Below are positions 34,955 to 47,389 of a DNA stretch of 64,000 bases, piece by piece. Under the pieces are notes generated by a model that saw nothing but the letters and a program-made list of their open reading frames with translations, did no database searches and was not told where the DNA came from. The stretch is from assembly GCA_928212115.1 (NCBI GenBank), contig CAKMRJ010002223.1, positions 304,834,502 through 304,898,501 on the forward strand, read 5' to 3'. The DNA comes from Lactuca virosa (lineage: Eukaryota; Streptophyta; Magnoliopsida; Asterales; Asteraceae). The translations under genes and the position numbers were made by a program. Numbering within the stretch: position 1 is the first letter of the stretch; each line of letters begins with the position of its first letter.

Positions 34955-35125
34955 TGGGCCCAGCCTAATGTACATACAAATGGGCCTAGCCTAATCATAC
35001 AAATGGGCCCATCCCAACATACATATAAATGGGCCCAACCCAATCATGTAAATGGGCCCAACCCAACATACATATAAATAGGACCAGCCCAACATACAAA
35101 TAAATGGTCCCATCCCAACATCCAC
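34955..35125. repeat. Minisatellite in solo LTR B
   Basis: Tandem units of roughly 20-38 bp containing aaatgggcccarccyaa separated by catacatata or catgta joints. Short minus-strand frames over it (34846-35043, 34995-35219) are repeats of a GWAHLY-type unit and not genes. Confidence 0.75.
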
Positions 35126-35363
35126 ATGCAAGAGTCACAAAGACAGCTGGCATCCTACACAATATAGTGAGAAGACTCATCTGACTCACGAGATCAACTA
35201 AAACACAACTCATTGCCACACAAACGACACTACAACATACCTATTTAATCAAATAAGGTCCCACCTTAGTCTAATCTCCAAAAACTAGCCATTTTGACCA
35301 AAAGTCAAACCAGGTCAACGGTCAAAATAAAAGTCAACAGCTAGCACTTCCATAAGCTGACCC

Positions 35364-35578
35364 TCACGTCGTGACCAGCTCATGGTCACGCCATGGAAAA
35401 TGGATTCAACCCTGTCCCAAATCAATCACGATTCAAATCAGCCTCAACTTAACTCATTTTCGATCCAGGCCAACGTCATGTTGTGATGACCATGCCCTCA
35501 TGTCGTGACCAATCCAGTCCAAAACAACCGAGTAAACTCTCATTGTCATGTCGTGACCACCACATGGTCACGTCGTGA
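35364..35578. repeat. Palindrome cluster (TCACG-T-CGTGA type) in solo LTR B
   Basis: Perfect copies lie at 35364-35374 and 35568-35578, with several one-base variants between (tcatgtcgtga, tcatgttgtga). A second cluster at 38243-38340 contains the 15-bp perfect palindrome TGTCACG-T-CGTGACA (38264-38278) close to a TATA-like tttaaatat at about 38197. Confidence 0.8.
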
Positions 35579-36005
35579 CTTAAGCAAAATAGGAAACTTA
35601 ATGCATTCAAACCTAACTTTAAAGCCATGTGTTCCAGTTTTCCAGAGGGTCTTATAACTCCAAAATCGTCCTAAAAATCAATGATTTATGGACATTCATG
35701 TCCAATGCATGTCTAGATCTCATATTAGATCAAAAATAAAGAAAAATCACCAAAGCTCACATGCATGGGTCCAATAAACATGTAATTTCTAGATCTGAAC
35801 CATATGATATACAAAGGACGTCAAGGATCCATAAAGTTGCTAACTTTATGGAATCGTACCATTCTAACTAACTCAAATATGCAGAAAATGGGACAAAACC
35901 TTAGATCTAGCAACATATCATAAGAAAGTTAAAAGGCCCGAACTTCCTCAAAATGAAGCCCCAATCTAGCTAATACATTCACAACACTTCCAATGACTCC
36001 TTCTT

Positions 36006-38065
36006 TGTAACATACACGTTCAGTTATCGTGTTATGTAATTTTAAAAAGTAAATAATATTAAGAAATATTATATGATATTAAGCGTTGAGTTCTAACAAG
36101 ATAGTTTTTACGAGATTTGATGTAAAACTATGTTTAGAATCACTCGGATAATATTGGAAGTCTTATGAGATTACAATCTAATATTGAAAATTAACGAAAA
36201 TATAAAATTTGAAATAAGTAAAATTATATTATTGAAAGTTGTAAATAATCTCGTTAGAAATGTTTAGGCGAAAACCTCATCGAAATCCGAGTTATAACGA
36301 AGAAGTTATGACTTATTGAAGTTTCGCGACAGAACCGACACGACGCCGTATGACGTAAAAAGTGAGTTTTCGATAAACTACTTTTTAGCCTATATGATTT
36401 AAACGGAAGTTGTAGTATTCGTTAAACTGAGAATTTTCATAAAAAGAACGTCCAAATCTGACTTCGTATGAGGAAGTTATGATTTTTCTAAGTTTTGGAA
36501 TAGTAGTAGACAGCTAAAAACTCGAAATAAAGATCGAGTAATTTTACCCAACACAACCTAAACGAGAATCGAAGGTCTCGTTAATAGTATTACAACGGTA
36601 AAAAGATAGACGAAAACGGACGTCAGATGAAGAAGTTATAAAATTTTAACGGACTTTTCCTGTCTCGGCCCGTTAAAAATATAATATTAATATAATATTA
36701 AAAATAATATCAAAATTAGCAGACGGAGTCTAAATGAAAGATGTAGAGCATAATCTCACCTACGTGTAGATATAAAGAACGTCAAAAACGGAGCTCGTAT
36801 GCAAAAGATATGGATTTTTGAAGTTCGGAGCACAAACTTCGAGAATTTGACTGCATTCACGACGTGAACTCAGTGAATGACACGTTTCGAGCCTAGAAGA
36901 CAGCAAGCCTAGGGGATGACCAGGATCAAATTCACGATGTGAACATACATGGTTCACGACGTGAGAGTCGATTTTTCATCCTATAAATAGAAATCGAGCC
37001 CTCCGGTTTTAGGTTACAATTTCTCACTCTCTCTCTCACTTTTTACTCTCTTCCAAGCTACTTTTAACCCCCCCCCCTAAAGTCCCGATATCATCCCTAA
37101 AACCCGAAGCAAGTCCCGACGCCCTGAAGTTCCCAAGAAAAATCATTTTTCCAGTCGAAATTCTGCCCGCGTAAAGTCCGGATTTTAACTAAAATCATCG
37201 GTTTCGTCAAAGAAAGTCATATATAGAAACGAAGTGCTGCCTGAATCGTCATATCATTATTCGGTTAATTCACCGTGAGTTCAGTATATAGGAACAATTG
37301 TATGTTATGTGTTATATGTGCTATGTGCTTTTCCGTTATTATTATTTCTGCTATTTATGATAGCAAAGCTATACCTTTGACCATGTGATCAGTGAAAGGA
37401 CTTAGATTCACGGTGGTACTGGTATGTAGCCTCTGGCCATGTAGAGCATGTCTCGTAAGAGAATGACTTCTATTCTATGGCATTCGCAGAAGGTTAGAGA
37501 GGGCTGAAAGCCCGAAATCTACCAAAATGTTTAATCAGAAAGTGTATGTCTTTTGTGCCATTTGGGCCGAAGCTTTATTGATGTATATCAATTATGGAAA
37601 TTGTTATGTCTCATTGTTTGTATATCTTTGAATCAAATCATTGATTGATATGGAAAGTTTGTCACATAATTCACATATGCCTTTGTTTTTCCTTGTTCCT
37701 CTTTGCTTCTTCCATATTGAAGTATATATATGGCATAACGTTATATTGTATCTATTATTGAACTCACTAAGCGTCATCGCTTACCCCTCTTAGTGTTTAA
37801 CAAATTGCAGGAGATAAGTAACCAGTATAGTCGTATATTGTTTGAAGGTTTAGAATAGTTATAATATTACTTTTGTATTTAGGGATCATGTATGTATAAA
37901 AGTATAGTATCCTGGGTAGTTGTGTAATATATAACACTTTGTAATAGTCGGTTTGTATCCAATCGTTTGTAATCACTTTATCAATGTAAAATATTGTTTT
38001 TATGAATATGCATTTACCATGTTTTGGAGTAATAATGTTTTAGTATGAAAGTTTGGGGTCTTTCA
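36006..38065 (+). mobile_element. Solo LTR B2 (gypsy), inserted in solo LTR B
   Basis: It starts TGTAACATAC and ends GGGGTCTTTCA, with TTCTT flanking both ends (36001-36005, 38066-38070). It is oriented opposite to most elements here: a TATA box lies on the plus strand at 36981-36990 (CTATAAATAG). Upstream of it are TTCACG-A-CGTGAA palindromes (36856-36868, 36931-36943, 36953-36965) and four diverged U3 modules (about 36280-36830) homologous, inverted, to those of the chain and D. No internal region is present. Confidence 0.88.
36856..36990 (+). promoter_or_regulatory. Probable U3 promoter of solo LTR B2
   Basis: Three TTCACG-N-CGTGAA palindromes end 16 bp upstream of a canonical plant TATA box, CTATAAATAG at 36981-36990. 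Downstream, (ct)n-rich sequence (37027-37045) and a run of nine or so C (about 37068) would lie near the transcript start. The promoter role is inferred from this arrangement. Confidence 0.6.
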
Positions 38066-38406
38066 TTCTTCCTTCAAAAGCAAACACAAGCACCAAAATG
38101 AGCCTAAAATTGAGGAGAGGGATTAGGGTTTTTCTTTTACAGGTTTGGAGGTGATGGAGGCTGAGGGTGAAGGAAACCCTAGTCCCTTACTTCCTTTAAA
38201 TATGGTCCAAGTCCGAATTTAGGGGTTTGCATTTGATCAGGTGTCACGTCATGACCCTTATAGTGTCACGTCGTGACATTTAAATGACCTTTCCCGCATA
38301 ACACAACCATGTCATGACGTAACGGTGCTTCCCTCATGTCGTGAACACCTTCAAATCCATATTTTACTTAATTTTTGTACCTCAAGGATCCGGATGTTAC
38401 ACCAGT

Positions 38407-39050
38407 TATATAAACAGATATGCAAATGTTGTTGAGGATCTTACCCATTTGGTAGCAAACATGGGACTTTAAGGAGTCAAAATGATTTCTTCACTCACCT
38501 GAGCTGTGGTAGATCAAGGTTGGTTATGGATTGTAGAGCTATAGTTCATACCTGTGGAAGCGATTCGACTTTCACACTTATAGCCTCGTGCCTGAAAAAT
38601 TTTTGGTGGTATGTGATGATTGTCATAGAGTGGGGGTCCGTGAGATTGGCATGATGGTTTTGAAATTCCAGAATGGTCGTAGAGTTACCCTTCGAGATGT
38701 GTTACATGTTACTGGGATCTCAAAGGAACTCATATCAGTAGACAAGTTTAACTAGAACGGGTACACGCTAATGATTGAAAATAGTGATCTAAAGTTCACC
38801 CAAACTGACTTCTTTGTTAGTCAAACCATCAACGTGCATGGAATATATCGAATTGACCTAAATAAAGATGGTGCATATCATGGAGGATTCGCTCACGGTC
38901 CTATTTTAGATGTTGAGTTTAGTGATGGTGTTAGTGATAGTGATAATGATATTGGGGGTACTGCCAAAGATAGTGATAGTACCAGTAGCAATGATGTAAT
39001 TGAGTTGGAAGTGATTCAAATTACTTTTTCTTATTATTTCGATTGTTAAA
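38407..39050 (+). pseudogene. pol: Copia element C: protease / pre-integrase remnant, with foreign-looking acidic stretch
   Basis: Plus-strand frames hold a copia-type region before integrase: FQNGRRVTLRDVLHVTGIS, KELISVDKF, then the frame 38771-39049 starting MIENSDLKFTQTDF and GIYRIDL. Where the His/Cys-rich GAG-pre-integrase domain should follow, the frame instead reads an acidic Ser/Asp-rich stretch (SDGVSDSDND, DSDSTSSND) and stops. Homology resumes after about 39140. The protease active site is not clearly preserved. Several frameshifts occur between 38407 and 38770. Confidence 0.7.
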
Positions 39051-39139
39051 TTTTTTTTATGACACAAACGTTTTGCACACATGAATATTAAGAATATTAA
39101 AAAAAATGCAAACTAAATGTATGATAACAAATAACAATA

Positions 39140-40250
39140 AAGTTTTGATAAATGTGAAACCTTTGTAAAATCTAAGTTTACTAAGAAACCTTTTCTAAGT
39201 GTTAAACGTGTTACATCATTACTAGAACTAATCTATTCGGATATCTATGAACTAAATGGATTACTCACATGAGGAGGTAAGAGATATTTCATTACATTAT
39301 GTGATGACTCGAGATGATATATGCATGTTTACTTATTGATATCCAAAGACAAAGATTTTGATGCATTCAAACTGTATAAGGCAGATGTAGAAAACCAACA
39401 TGGGGACCACATACATATTCTTCACGCGGGCGGAGCCAAAGAATATTCCAATTGTGAGTTTGACACATTCTTCAAAGAGAATGGTATCAAACATGAAAGA
39501 ACTTTATATTTTACTCCCAAGAAAAATGTTTTGGCTGAAAGAAGGAAGTGACCCTAGTTGAGATGGTCAACTGCATGTTGAACTAATCAGGTTTACCAAC
39601 CAATCTGTGGGGGAAGCACTATTGAGTACGTGTTATCCATAGAATATGATCACTAGTTGTATGATTTATACTAGTCCTTATGATTTGCGGAAGGGAAGAT
39701 AACCTTACCTTGACTATATGAGAGTGTAGGGTGTAGCTGAAAATAAAACATGAAAGAACTTCAACTTTTACTCTAATCGAAAGTTTGACACATCTATGAA
39801 GAGATCGGTATCAATCATGAAATAACTTTAACTTTTACTCCCCAACAAAATGGTAAATATGAAAGAGAGAAACAAACCCCAATCGAGATGGTCAACTGCA
39901 TGTTAAACCAATCTGGTTTACCAAAAAATCCATGGGGGAAGCTCTATTGACTGTCTTTTATGTGTACAATATGATCACTAGTCATGTAATTCATATTAGT
40001 ACTTATGATTTGTGGAAGGGAAGACAACCTAACCTAGAGTATTTGAGAGTGTGAGGGTTTGTTTCTTACTATCAGAAATACGATCCTAAGAGTTCTAAAT
40101 TGGGAGCCCAAGCTATGAAGACTGTATTCATTGAATATGCTCATAACAATAACGTTTACCAATTATGGGATGGCAAATTAGATGTCTCCGTAGAATCCAG
40201 AGATGTGGAATTCTTTTAAAACAAGCTTTCAAGAGATGGTGAAAACTCAT
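39140..40250 (+). pseudogene. pol: Copia element C: integrase remnant with internal duplication
   Basis: The start (39150-39300) gives SKFTKKPFLSVKRVT and ELNGLLT-GGKRYFIT. The frame 39321-39551 gives YLLISKDKDFDAFKLYKADVE and then HAGGAKEYSN where the catalytic Asp motif DRGGEY is expected, and FTPKKN..AERRK with the Glu kept. A segment of about 200 bp covering this last part is present twice (near 39480-39690 and 39800-40020). The C terminus reads KLGAQAMKTVFIEYAHNNN-like in broken frames near 40100. It is not functional. Confidence 0.8.
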
Positions 40251-40522
40251 ACCAGTAATAGCTCTAAGTACTTTTCGAGAAAATGTCCCACCTTCTCAAG
40301 CTATTAAAGAACCAAAGAGAAGTACAAGGGCTAGAAAAGAGAAAATATTGGAGATGATTTTTACTCTTATTGGTTGAACGTACTCAAATGAAAGTGACAA
40401 GAGAAGTCAATTTTTCCATTTACTTGGATGATGATCCTAAGACCTTCACTGAAGCCATTTCATTTTCCTCATCAATGATGAAATTCATTCGATAATAAGA
40501 AACACAACTTCGGAGTTAGTTG
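40251..40522 (+). pseudogene. pol: Copia element C: linker between integrase and RT
   Basis: Broken frames contain FYSYWLN, FTYLDDDPKTFTEAISF-like and NDEIHSI then TSELV, the lead-in to copia reverse transcriptase. The reading is cut at 40522 by element D and by E immediately after it. The RT frame resumes at 63079. Confidence 0.7.
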
Positions 40523-42769
40523 TGTGACATCCCGAAATTCACGGTCATTTAAAAAATTTTATTTATGCTTATTTGAAAATCAGAGTATTCACTTTAAAGA
40601 ATAACATTGTGGAATTTGTTCCCAGAAAACATGATAAATATATTATCAAAGCATTTCCAAAGAAATGTATTTTATTTATATTAAAACTTTGGGATGTCAT
40701 CGTCAATACATAAACATAAGCATAAACAGACCTTACATTCACTTACAATAGTGATTTACATCTCCTTTAATCTCTCAGTGTAATATAGTTTCGTATCGAC
40801 ACATGTGATACAAATAAACTGAGTGGGTCAGGTTGGAAAACCTGGTGAGTACATAGGGTTTTCAACCCATAATAATATAATTATTATGTTTAATCATCAA
40901 ACAATCAACCCAATTACCCATCCCCATTATCTTCTTTATTCTTAAGGATCTACCCTAAGAATCAGCTATCCTTCATTCATTCATTCCTAAGGATTATCCT
41001 AAGGAATATGCACGAAGTCCATCGTTTCCAAGGTTTCTATAACAGGTACTAAGTCTATAGCTACCGATGTTAGGCACAGCTGCCAATGTTCTTTCATGAG
41101 GCACTAAGTCCATAGTTGCCAGGGTTTTTAGAATATATCCGGTGAACACGTAGTTCAAAAGTTAGGCACAACTTCCAATATTATCCATTTTGCGCAGCTG
41201 CCAGGATATTTAGAGTACATCTGGTGAACACGTAGTTCAAAAGATAGGCATAGCTGCCAATATTATCCATTAGGCACAACTGCCAGGATATTTAGAGTGC
41301 ATCTGGTGAACACGTAGTTCAAAAATACCTACAGGTTGCGAGCCTGCTAGCGTTCCACTCGACTATGTAGAATAGTATGTGGTCGTCGCTTATACTCTGC
41401 TAGATGACATCATCATTAAGGTCAAGGCTTATCATCATCTTACACCTGGCATCGTCTATATCATCTTTCATCTTTCACTTTTTACATCATCTTTCATCTA
41501 CCCATCTTTACCCAATATATTTATAGGTATAAAAATACATATACAGTTTAAATCAAGTAAAACATGTATAAATCATTCACCCATCATAGATATCAAGAAC
41601 ACAAATAATATGCACACATAGCACGTCATTTATATTAAATACTTCATATCTATGTGTAAGATGAAAGTAATTAAGCACTCACTTGTTAAAGTGATGATTC
41701 CAAACTTGGGCAGCGCTTCGCTTCTAACAATTCTATTTTCCTTCGGCGAATCCGGGAGGTTTGGCTAGGAACCACGCTCTACGGGGGCAGAACTTCCGAG
41801 CCAAAAGCTCTTCTTTTTGGAGCCTTCTAGCGCTCCGGGGCTTTCCTCTAGCAATTAGGAGTTACTAGGGTTTGGGAGAGGTTTAGAGAGAAGTTAGAGA
41901 GAGAGAAGGGTTAAGGTGTGAGGAAAATGGGGTGATCTCACATCCTATTTATAGGCTGGAAATGGCCCAACTCGTTGAGTTTGAGCCACCAACTTATCGA
42001 GTTGGTGCCACATGTCACCATCTGGTGGCAATGTGTGTGGAGAAAGTAATGGTCCAGATTAAGCCACGTCACGCCTTTCGCAGCAGCACCTTTCCGACTT
42101 CTAAATTATGTAATATTCGCATACAAGCTCCGTTTTTTACGTTCTTTATATTCACGTTTAGGTATTGACAACATCTACAACTCTCCTTTTCACTCCATAG
42201 GCTAATTCTCGACCGATTTTAAATTTAATAGTATGAGAAGATTACACTGTTAACAACCGTGGTAAATTCATAACTTCTACATACGGCCTCCATTTTCGAC
42301 TGTCTTTTTATCATCGAGCTCCTATTAATGATATCTTCAATTCTCATTTAGGTTGTGTAGGCTAAAAATCGATTGATCTAAAATTCGAATTTCGGGTTGT
42401 GCACTGCTATGCTAAATCTTAAAAATATCATAACTTCCTCATACGAAGTCAGATTTGGACGTTCTTTTTATGCATGTTCTAGGTTTAACGTATACTACGA
42501 CTTTCGTTTAGATTTCTAAGGTTAAAAGGTATTTTATTAAAAATTCACTTTTTACGTTACGTGGTGTCGTGCCGGTTTTTCCGTAAAACTTCGACGGGTC
42601 ATAACTTCTTCGTTATAACTCGGATTCAACATTCTTTATATGTATGGAACCCTTGTGAAATATACTATAACTTGGTTAAAATTATTCCTTGTAAAGAATC
42701 TTCCATCAAAAATTCATTTTTGACGCTCATTGTCTCTAAATTGACTAGCCCGAATCTGCGGGCATTACA
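40523..42769 (-). repeat. Element D 3' LTR
   Basis: It starts TGTGACATCCCG and ends GGCATTACA. It contains the CAGGTT/AACCTG stem (40829-40844), a minisatellite of about 85-bp units built on ttaggcacaactgccaat and gtgaacacgtagttcaaaa (41040-41325), a TATA box (41945-41954, minus CTATAAATAG), palindromes AACTCG-T-TGAGTT and a variant (41969-42003), and four U3 modules (about 42108-42640). Confidence 0.9.
41945..42003 (-). promoter_or_regulatory. Probable U3 promoter of LTR D
   Basis: A TATA box (minus CTATAAATAG, 41954-41945) lies next to two palindromes of the ACTCG-T-CGAGT type, the kind found in element A and not the TACGC-TGG-GCGTA type of its closer relative, the chain. The second LTR has the same at 45751-45815. 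Confidence 0.6.
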
Positions 42770-44323
42770 ATTATCTCCCCCTTAGCATGATTACGTCTCG
42801 GAATCATCAACGAAACAGGGCTTGTATAATGACTCCATACGTTGTATCTTCAGCCTAGGTAATAACCGTAACTTCTATGTTCCTTCAAATGAGTATCTAA
42901 CTCTTTGACTTCTTGACTACAGGCGGTGCTCAATCTTGCACCCATTCTTTATTCTATGTTGGACTTCCAACCGTAACCTTCGAGTTACAATATCGATCCT
43001 TATTGGAGACTCCTACTTCTTCTTCAACAAACTTAACTTAAGAGAAGTTCTTTACCTCGATTATCATGACTGACCGATGGGTCATGTTATAATGACCTCT
43101 CATCGTATGATGCAATTCTTAGACTCAGGTATGTTAGATTCAAATTGCAGAATGGAATATACATTCCTTCATGTTCTAATGCGATATAATCATGTTCTAG
43201 CATGTAGTACTTCTAGTTACAAGCTTCTTTACTTTAACGGTGATCGCTATACTTCTATTGATCGCTTCAATTATCTTTCACTTCAATCTTTTGGCTTAAT
43301 TCAGATGGTACATCGATCTTGGTTCTCTAAACCACGTAACATACTTATCTAAGTAGGACTCGATTTGATATGACCACTAGGGTCGGAAGAATAATCATCT
43401 TCATAGTCATTACCGAAACGATTGTAACGACATACTTGAACACAACGGAATCAATTAGTATCTTCTTGGTAACCTTGTAACTTTCCCTGATCCAAGTGCG
43501 AGTCCTGTGCTTCCAGTAGTATATAGACCTCTACTACCTTTCACACCTACTCATACTCGTCCCAAGTATTGTCTTGCAGTTCTCCAAGTTATTATCACAA
43601 AAACAATTTTAACACATACAAATGTGTCCAAACAATCATAAAATTTTCCCTAAACTCACTAGGGCTCCTTCCATGCGTATCTTCAATCATCAATTCTTCT
43701 TCAACTCGGTTGGTGGTGGAAACGTCAAATGATGGGATAACTTCATGGATTATACCAAAAGTTCTTTCTTTCTGCTAATCGACAGTGTACTTCTCCCGTA
43801 CTAGACATATTATTTATTAGACATATTCTAAAGGCAAGATACCGCTCTTATGATATCTTCCGATAGGTATCATTCACTATCGTAAGATTTCTCATTTCCT
43901 CTATTTGCTCAGTCCGCTACGAGTCCTTATCATGACATTTTGTACACCAAAGCAGGTATTCGGTGTATCGAGACGAGAATATTTATAAAGAAAGGTTTAG
44001 ACGTGTATTCCTTCTTATTACTCAAAAACGTTATATGCCAGTTCTAATATCGTAATTAAAAGCTTAGAAATCTGAACACATAAAGTTTCCAGATCCGGTC
44101 GGCAACAGACCATAGATCCGATCAAACGATATCATCAAAAATCATTTAGCACATAAAGCAATTTAGGCATCTTCCTTAAATAAGCTAGTGCTCGTGTCTA
44201 TTTAGGCATACTTCCTAAATATAGAACACACTCATCTCACAATTATCGCTTAGCATTTCTAAGTTTAAGTCTAGAAATAAATCCTTATTCGTAGTTCACT
44301 TAAACTAATGCTCTGATACCAAC
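42770..44323 (-). mobile_element. Element D internal region (non-coding)
   Basis: Homologous to the chain internal regions. The leader stem GTAGTA/TACTAC lies at 43516-43537 next to gtcctgtgcttccag, the cgatag/ctatcg stem near 43861, and the primer site at 44310-44321. The antisense frame seen in the chain is broken here (43569-43778 only), which argues against its being a gene. Confidence 0.85.
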
Positions 44324-46533
44324 AGCGACATCCCCAAATTCACGATCATTTTAAAAATTTTATTTATGCTTATTTGAAAATCAGAGTATTTGATTTAAAG
44401 AATAATATTGCGGAATTTGTTCTTAGAAAACATGATAAATATAATATCAAAGCAATTCCAAAGAAATGTACGTTGTTTATATTAAAACTTTGGGATGTCA
44501 TCGTCAATAGAGAAACATATTCATAAACAAACCTTACATTCATTTACACTAGTGATTTACATCTCCTTTAATCTCTCAGTTTAATGTATCTTCGTATCAA
44601 CACCTGTGATACAAATAAATTGAGTGGGTCAGGTTGGGAAACCTGGTGAGTACATAGGGTTTTCAACCCACAATAATATAATTATTATGTTTAATCATTA
44701 AACAGTAAACCCAATTACCCATCCCCATTATCTTCTTTATTCTTAAGGATCTACCCAAAGAATCAGCTATCCTTCATTCATTCATTCCTAAGGATTATCC
44801 TAAGGAATAGGCACGAAGTCCATCGTTGCCAAGGTTTGTATAACAAGTACTAAGTCCATAGCTACTGATGTTAGGCACAACTGCCAATGTTCTTTCATGA
44901 GGCACAAAGTCCATAGTTGTCAGGGTTTTTAGAATACATCCGGTGAACACGTAGTTCAAACATTAGGCACAACTGACAATATTATCCATTAGGCGTAGCT
45001 GCCAGGATATTTAGAGTACATCTAGTGAACACGTAGTTCAAAAGTTAGGCACAGCTGCCAATATTATCCATTAGACGCAGCTGCCAGGATATTTAGAGTA
45101 CATCTGGTGAACACATAGTTCAAAAACACCTACAGGTTACGAGCCTGCTAGCGTTCCACTCGACTATCTAGAATAGTCCCTGGCTGTCGTCTATACTCTG
45201 CTAGATGACATCATTGTTAAGGTCAAGGCTTCACATCATCTTACACCTCTCATCGTCTATATCATCTTTCATCTCTCACCTTTTACATCGTCTTTCATCT
45301 ACCCATCTTTACCCAATATATTTATAGGTATAAAAATACATATACAGTTTAAATGAAGTAAAACGTATATAAATCGTTCATCCAACATATATATCAAGAA
45401 CACAGATAATATAGACACATAACACGTAATTTATATTAAATACTTCATATCTATTTGTAAGATGAAAGTAAATATGCACTCACTTGTTAAAGTGATGATT
45501 CAAAACTCGGGCAGTGCTTCGCTTCTAACAATTCGATTTTCCTTTGGCGAATCCAGGGGGTTTGGCTAGGAACCGGGCTCTGCGGGGTCAGAACTGCCGA
45601 GCCAAAAGCACTTCTTTTCGGAGCCTTCTGGTGCTCCAGGGCTTTCCTCTAGCAATTAGGAGTTACTACGGCTTTGGGAGAGGTTTAAAGAGAAGTTAGA
45701 GAGAGAGAGAGAAGGTTTAAGGTGTGAGGAAAATGGGGTGATCTCGCATCCTATTTATAGGCTGGAAAATGGCCCAACTCATTGAGTTTGAGCCTCCAAC
45801 TCATCGAGTTGGTGCCACATGTCACCATCTTGTGGCAATGCGTGGGGAGAAAGCAATGGTCCAGATTAAGCCACGTCACCCCTTTCGCATCAACACTCTT
45901 CTGACTTCTAATATCTACGCATAGGTATTGACAATATCTACAACTCTCATTTTGACACCATCGGCTAATTCTCGACCGATTTTCAATTTAATAGTATGAG
46001 AAGATTACACTGTTAACGACCGTGTAAAATTCATAACTTCTACATACGGACTCCGTTTTCGAATGTCTTTTTATGGTTGAGCTCCTATTAATGAGATATT
46101 AAATTCTCATTTAGGTTCTGTCGGCTAAAAATCGATCGATCTAAAATTCGAATTCCGGGTTGTGCACTACTATGCTAAATCTTAGAAAAATCATAACTTC
46201 CTCATACGAAGTCAGATTTGGACGTTCTTTTTATGCACGTTATTGGTTTAACGTATAATACGACTTTCATTTAGATTGCTAAGGGTAAAAAGTAATTTAT
46301 CAAAAATTCACGTTTTACGTTACGCGGTGTCGTGCCGGTTTTGCCGTAAAACTTCGACGGGTCATAACTTCTTCGTTATAACTCGGATTTAAGCATTCTT
46401 TATATGTACGGAACCCTCTTAACATATACTATAACTTGGTTAAGATTATTCCTTCTAAGTAATCTTACATGAAAAAGTCATTTTTGACGCTCATTGTCTC
46501 TAAATTACCTAACCCGAATCTGTGGGTGTTACA
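44324..46533 (-). repeat. Element D 5' LTR
   Basis: It starts AGCGACATCCCC (mutated from TGTGACATCCC) and ends GGTGTTACA, then AGTTG. It contains the CAGGTT/AACCTG stem (44630-44645), a minisatellite (44830-45125) and a TATA box (45751-45760). The first U3 module is partly deleted near 45910 compared with the other LTR (cgcatacaagctccg is missing). Confidence 0.9.
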
Positions 46534-46538
46534 AGTTG

Positions 46539-47389
46539 TGATGGGTTTTATGCAAAACAAATAAACTTAAACTCTTAAGTGTGCATGAAACCCTAATAAG
46601 GATCTATTTTTTTTCTATTGAACCTATATCTATGAAAATCCAAGGAGACCCTGAGAACCCTAGGTAATTTTCGAAATTACTAAAGAAAAGGTTTAGGGTT
46701 ACATACCTTTTAGTTGTTATACCAAACAACTAGAATTCTCCTTTGTTGATCTCTTGGAAGCAAGCACCACAAATGTCGTGCCTCTAATGGAATCATACCC
46801 AAGCTAGCAAGAGGAAAAGTATAGAGAGAGGAAGAGAGAGCCAAGATTTCGTCCAAGTATTGTAGAGGGGAGGGGTGGACGAAATCAATGGCTAGGGAGG
46901 CCTTTATATAGATGAGGAATCTTGGTGCCAAAGCTAGGGTTAAATGGATATGCCCTAGATCCCTTGCTTAACGACCAAGCAACCCAAACCCTTTGTCCAA
47001 GGAGCCTTGGACAAAATATCCTAGGGTTTCCCTAGAGATTTTTGTCAGCCTCTTTCAATGGGTTCTAGAGCCTTCCTTTCCTAACTATTAAGAAATAACA
47101 AAACAGTCCTTGTACTTTTAATTAATCCAATTAATCCCAAAATTAGTTCCAATTAATTTTTGATTAATTATTAATTATATAATATGATTTCTAATTAATA
47201 TATTACTTTCATAACACATTAATAAATCATTTACTTAATTTATTATTCACATAATAAATTAATCTCTCTCTCTCTCTCTAAAACCAACCTGTCCAATTGC
47301 TAGGTTTGAGGGCAACCCAAAAGGACTATGTTGCTATCAATTCAAGTATATACAAATTTTAGTTATGGGCTTAGACACTTAATCCAACA
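46539..47389 (-). repeat. Element E 3' LTR
   Basis: It starts TGATGGGTTTTATGC and ends CTTAATCCAACA. It matches 53325-53394 and 62348-63073. A (ct)n microsatellite lies at 47263-47279, and the same place in the other LTR has a longer one. The 73-codon minus-strand frame at 46710-46931 has counterparts in the other LTR (62440-62655) but no recognisable domain. Confidence 0.88.

Larger units (their letters stand above)
34689..38401 (-). mobile_element. Solo LTR B of a gypsy element, with a nested solo LTR
   Basis: It starts TATAACATCCC and ends GGATGTTACA, flanked by CCAGT on both sides (34684-34688 and 38402-38406). Without the nested insertion (36006-38065 plus TTCTT) it is about 1.65 kb and has no internal region, so it is a solo LTR. 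It contains a minisatellite of aaatgggcccancc units (about 34955-35125) and two clusters of TCACG-T-CGTGA palindromes (35364-35578, 38243-38340). Orientation minus is inferred from similarity of layout to A and F. Confidence 0.85.
40523..46533 (-). mobile_element. Element D: non-autonomous gypsy-like LTR retrotransposon, complete
   Basis: Two LTRs (40523-42769 and 44324-46533) flank an internal region of only about 1.55 kb with a polypurine-tract complement (attatctcccccttagc, 42770) and a primer-site complement (44310-44321). The target duplication AGTTG is perfect (40518-40522 and 46534-46538). It is a diverged relative of the chain unit, with the same modules, leader stem and sizes. No gag or pol is encoded. 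It sits between the two halves of the copia RT of C. Confidence 0.92.

Noticed and set aside
36960..37100. Possible host gene promoter with TATA box and CT-rich start
   Set aside because: It lies inside a solo LTR with perfect target duplication and has the LTR U3 layout; no gene follows.
47263..47279. (ct)n and (gt)n microsatellites, also 49317-49334 and 62911-62955
   Set aside because: They are ordinary simple repeats within element E, noted only as landmarks.
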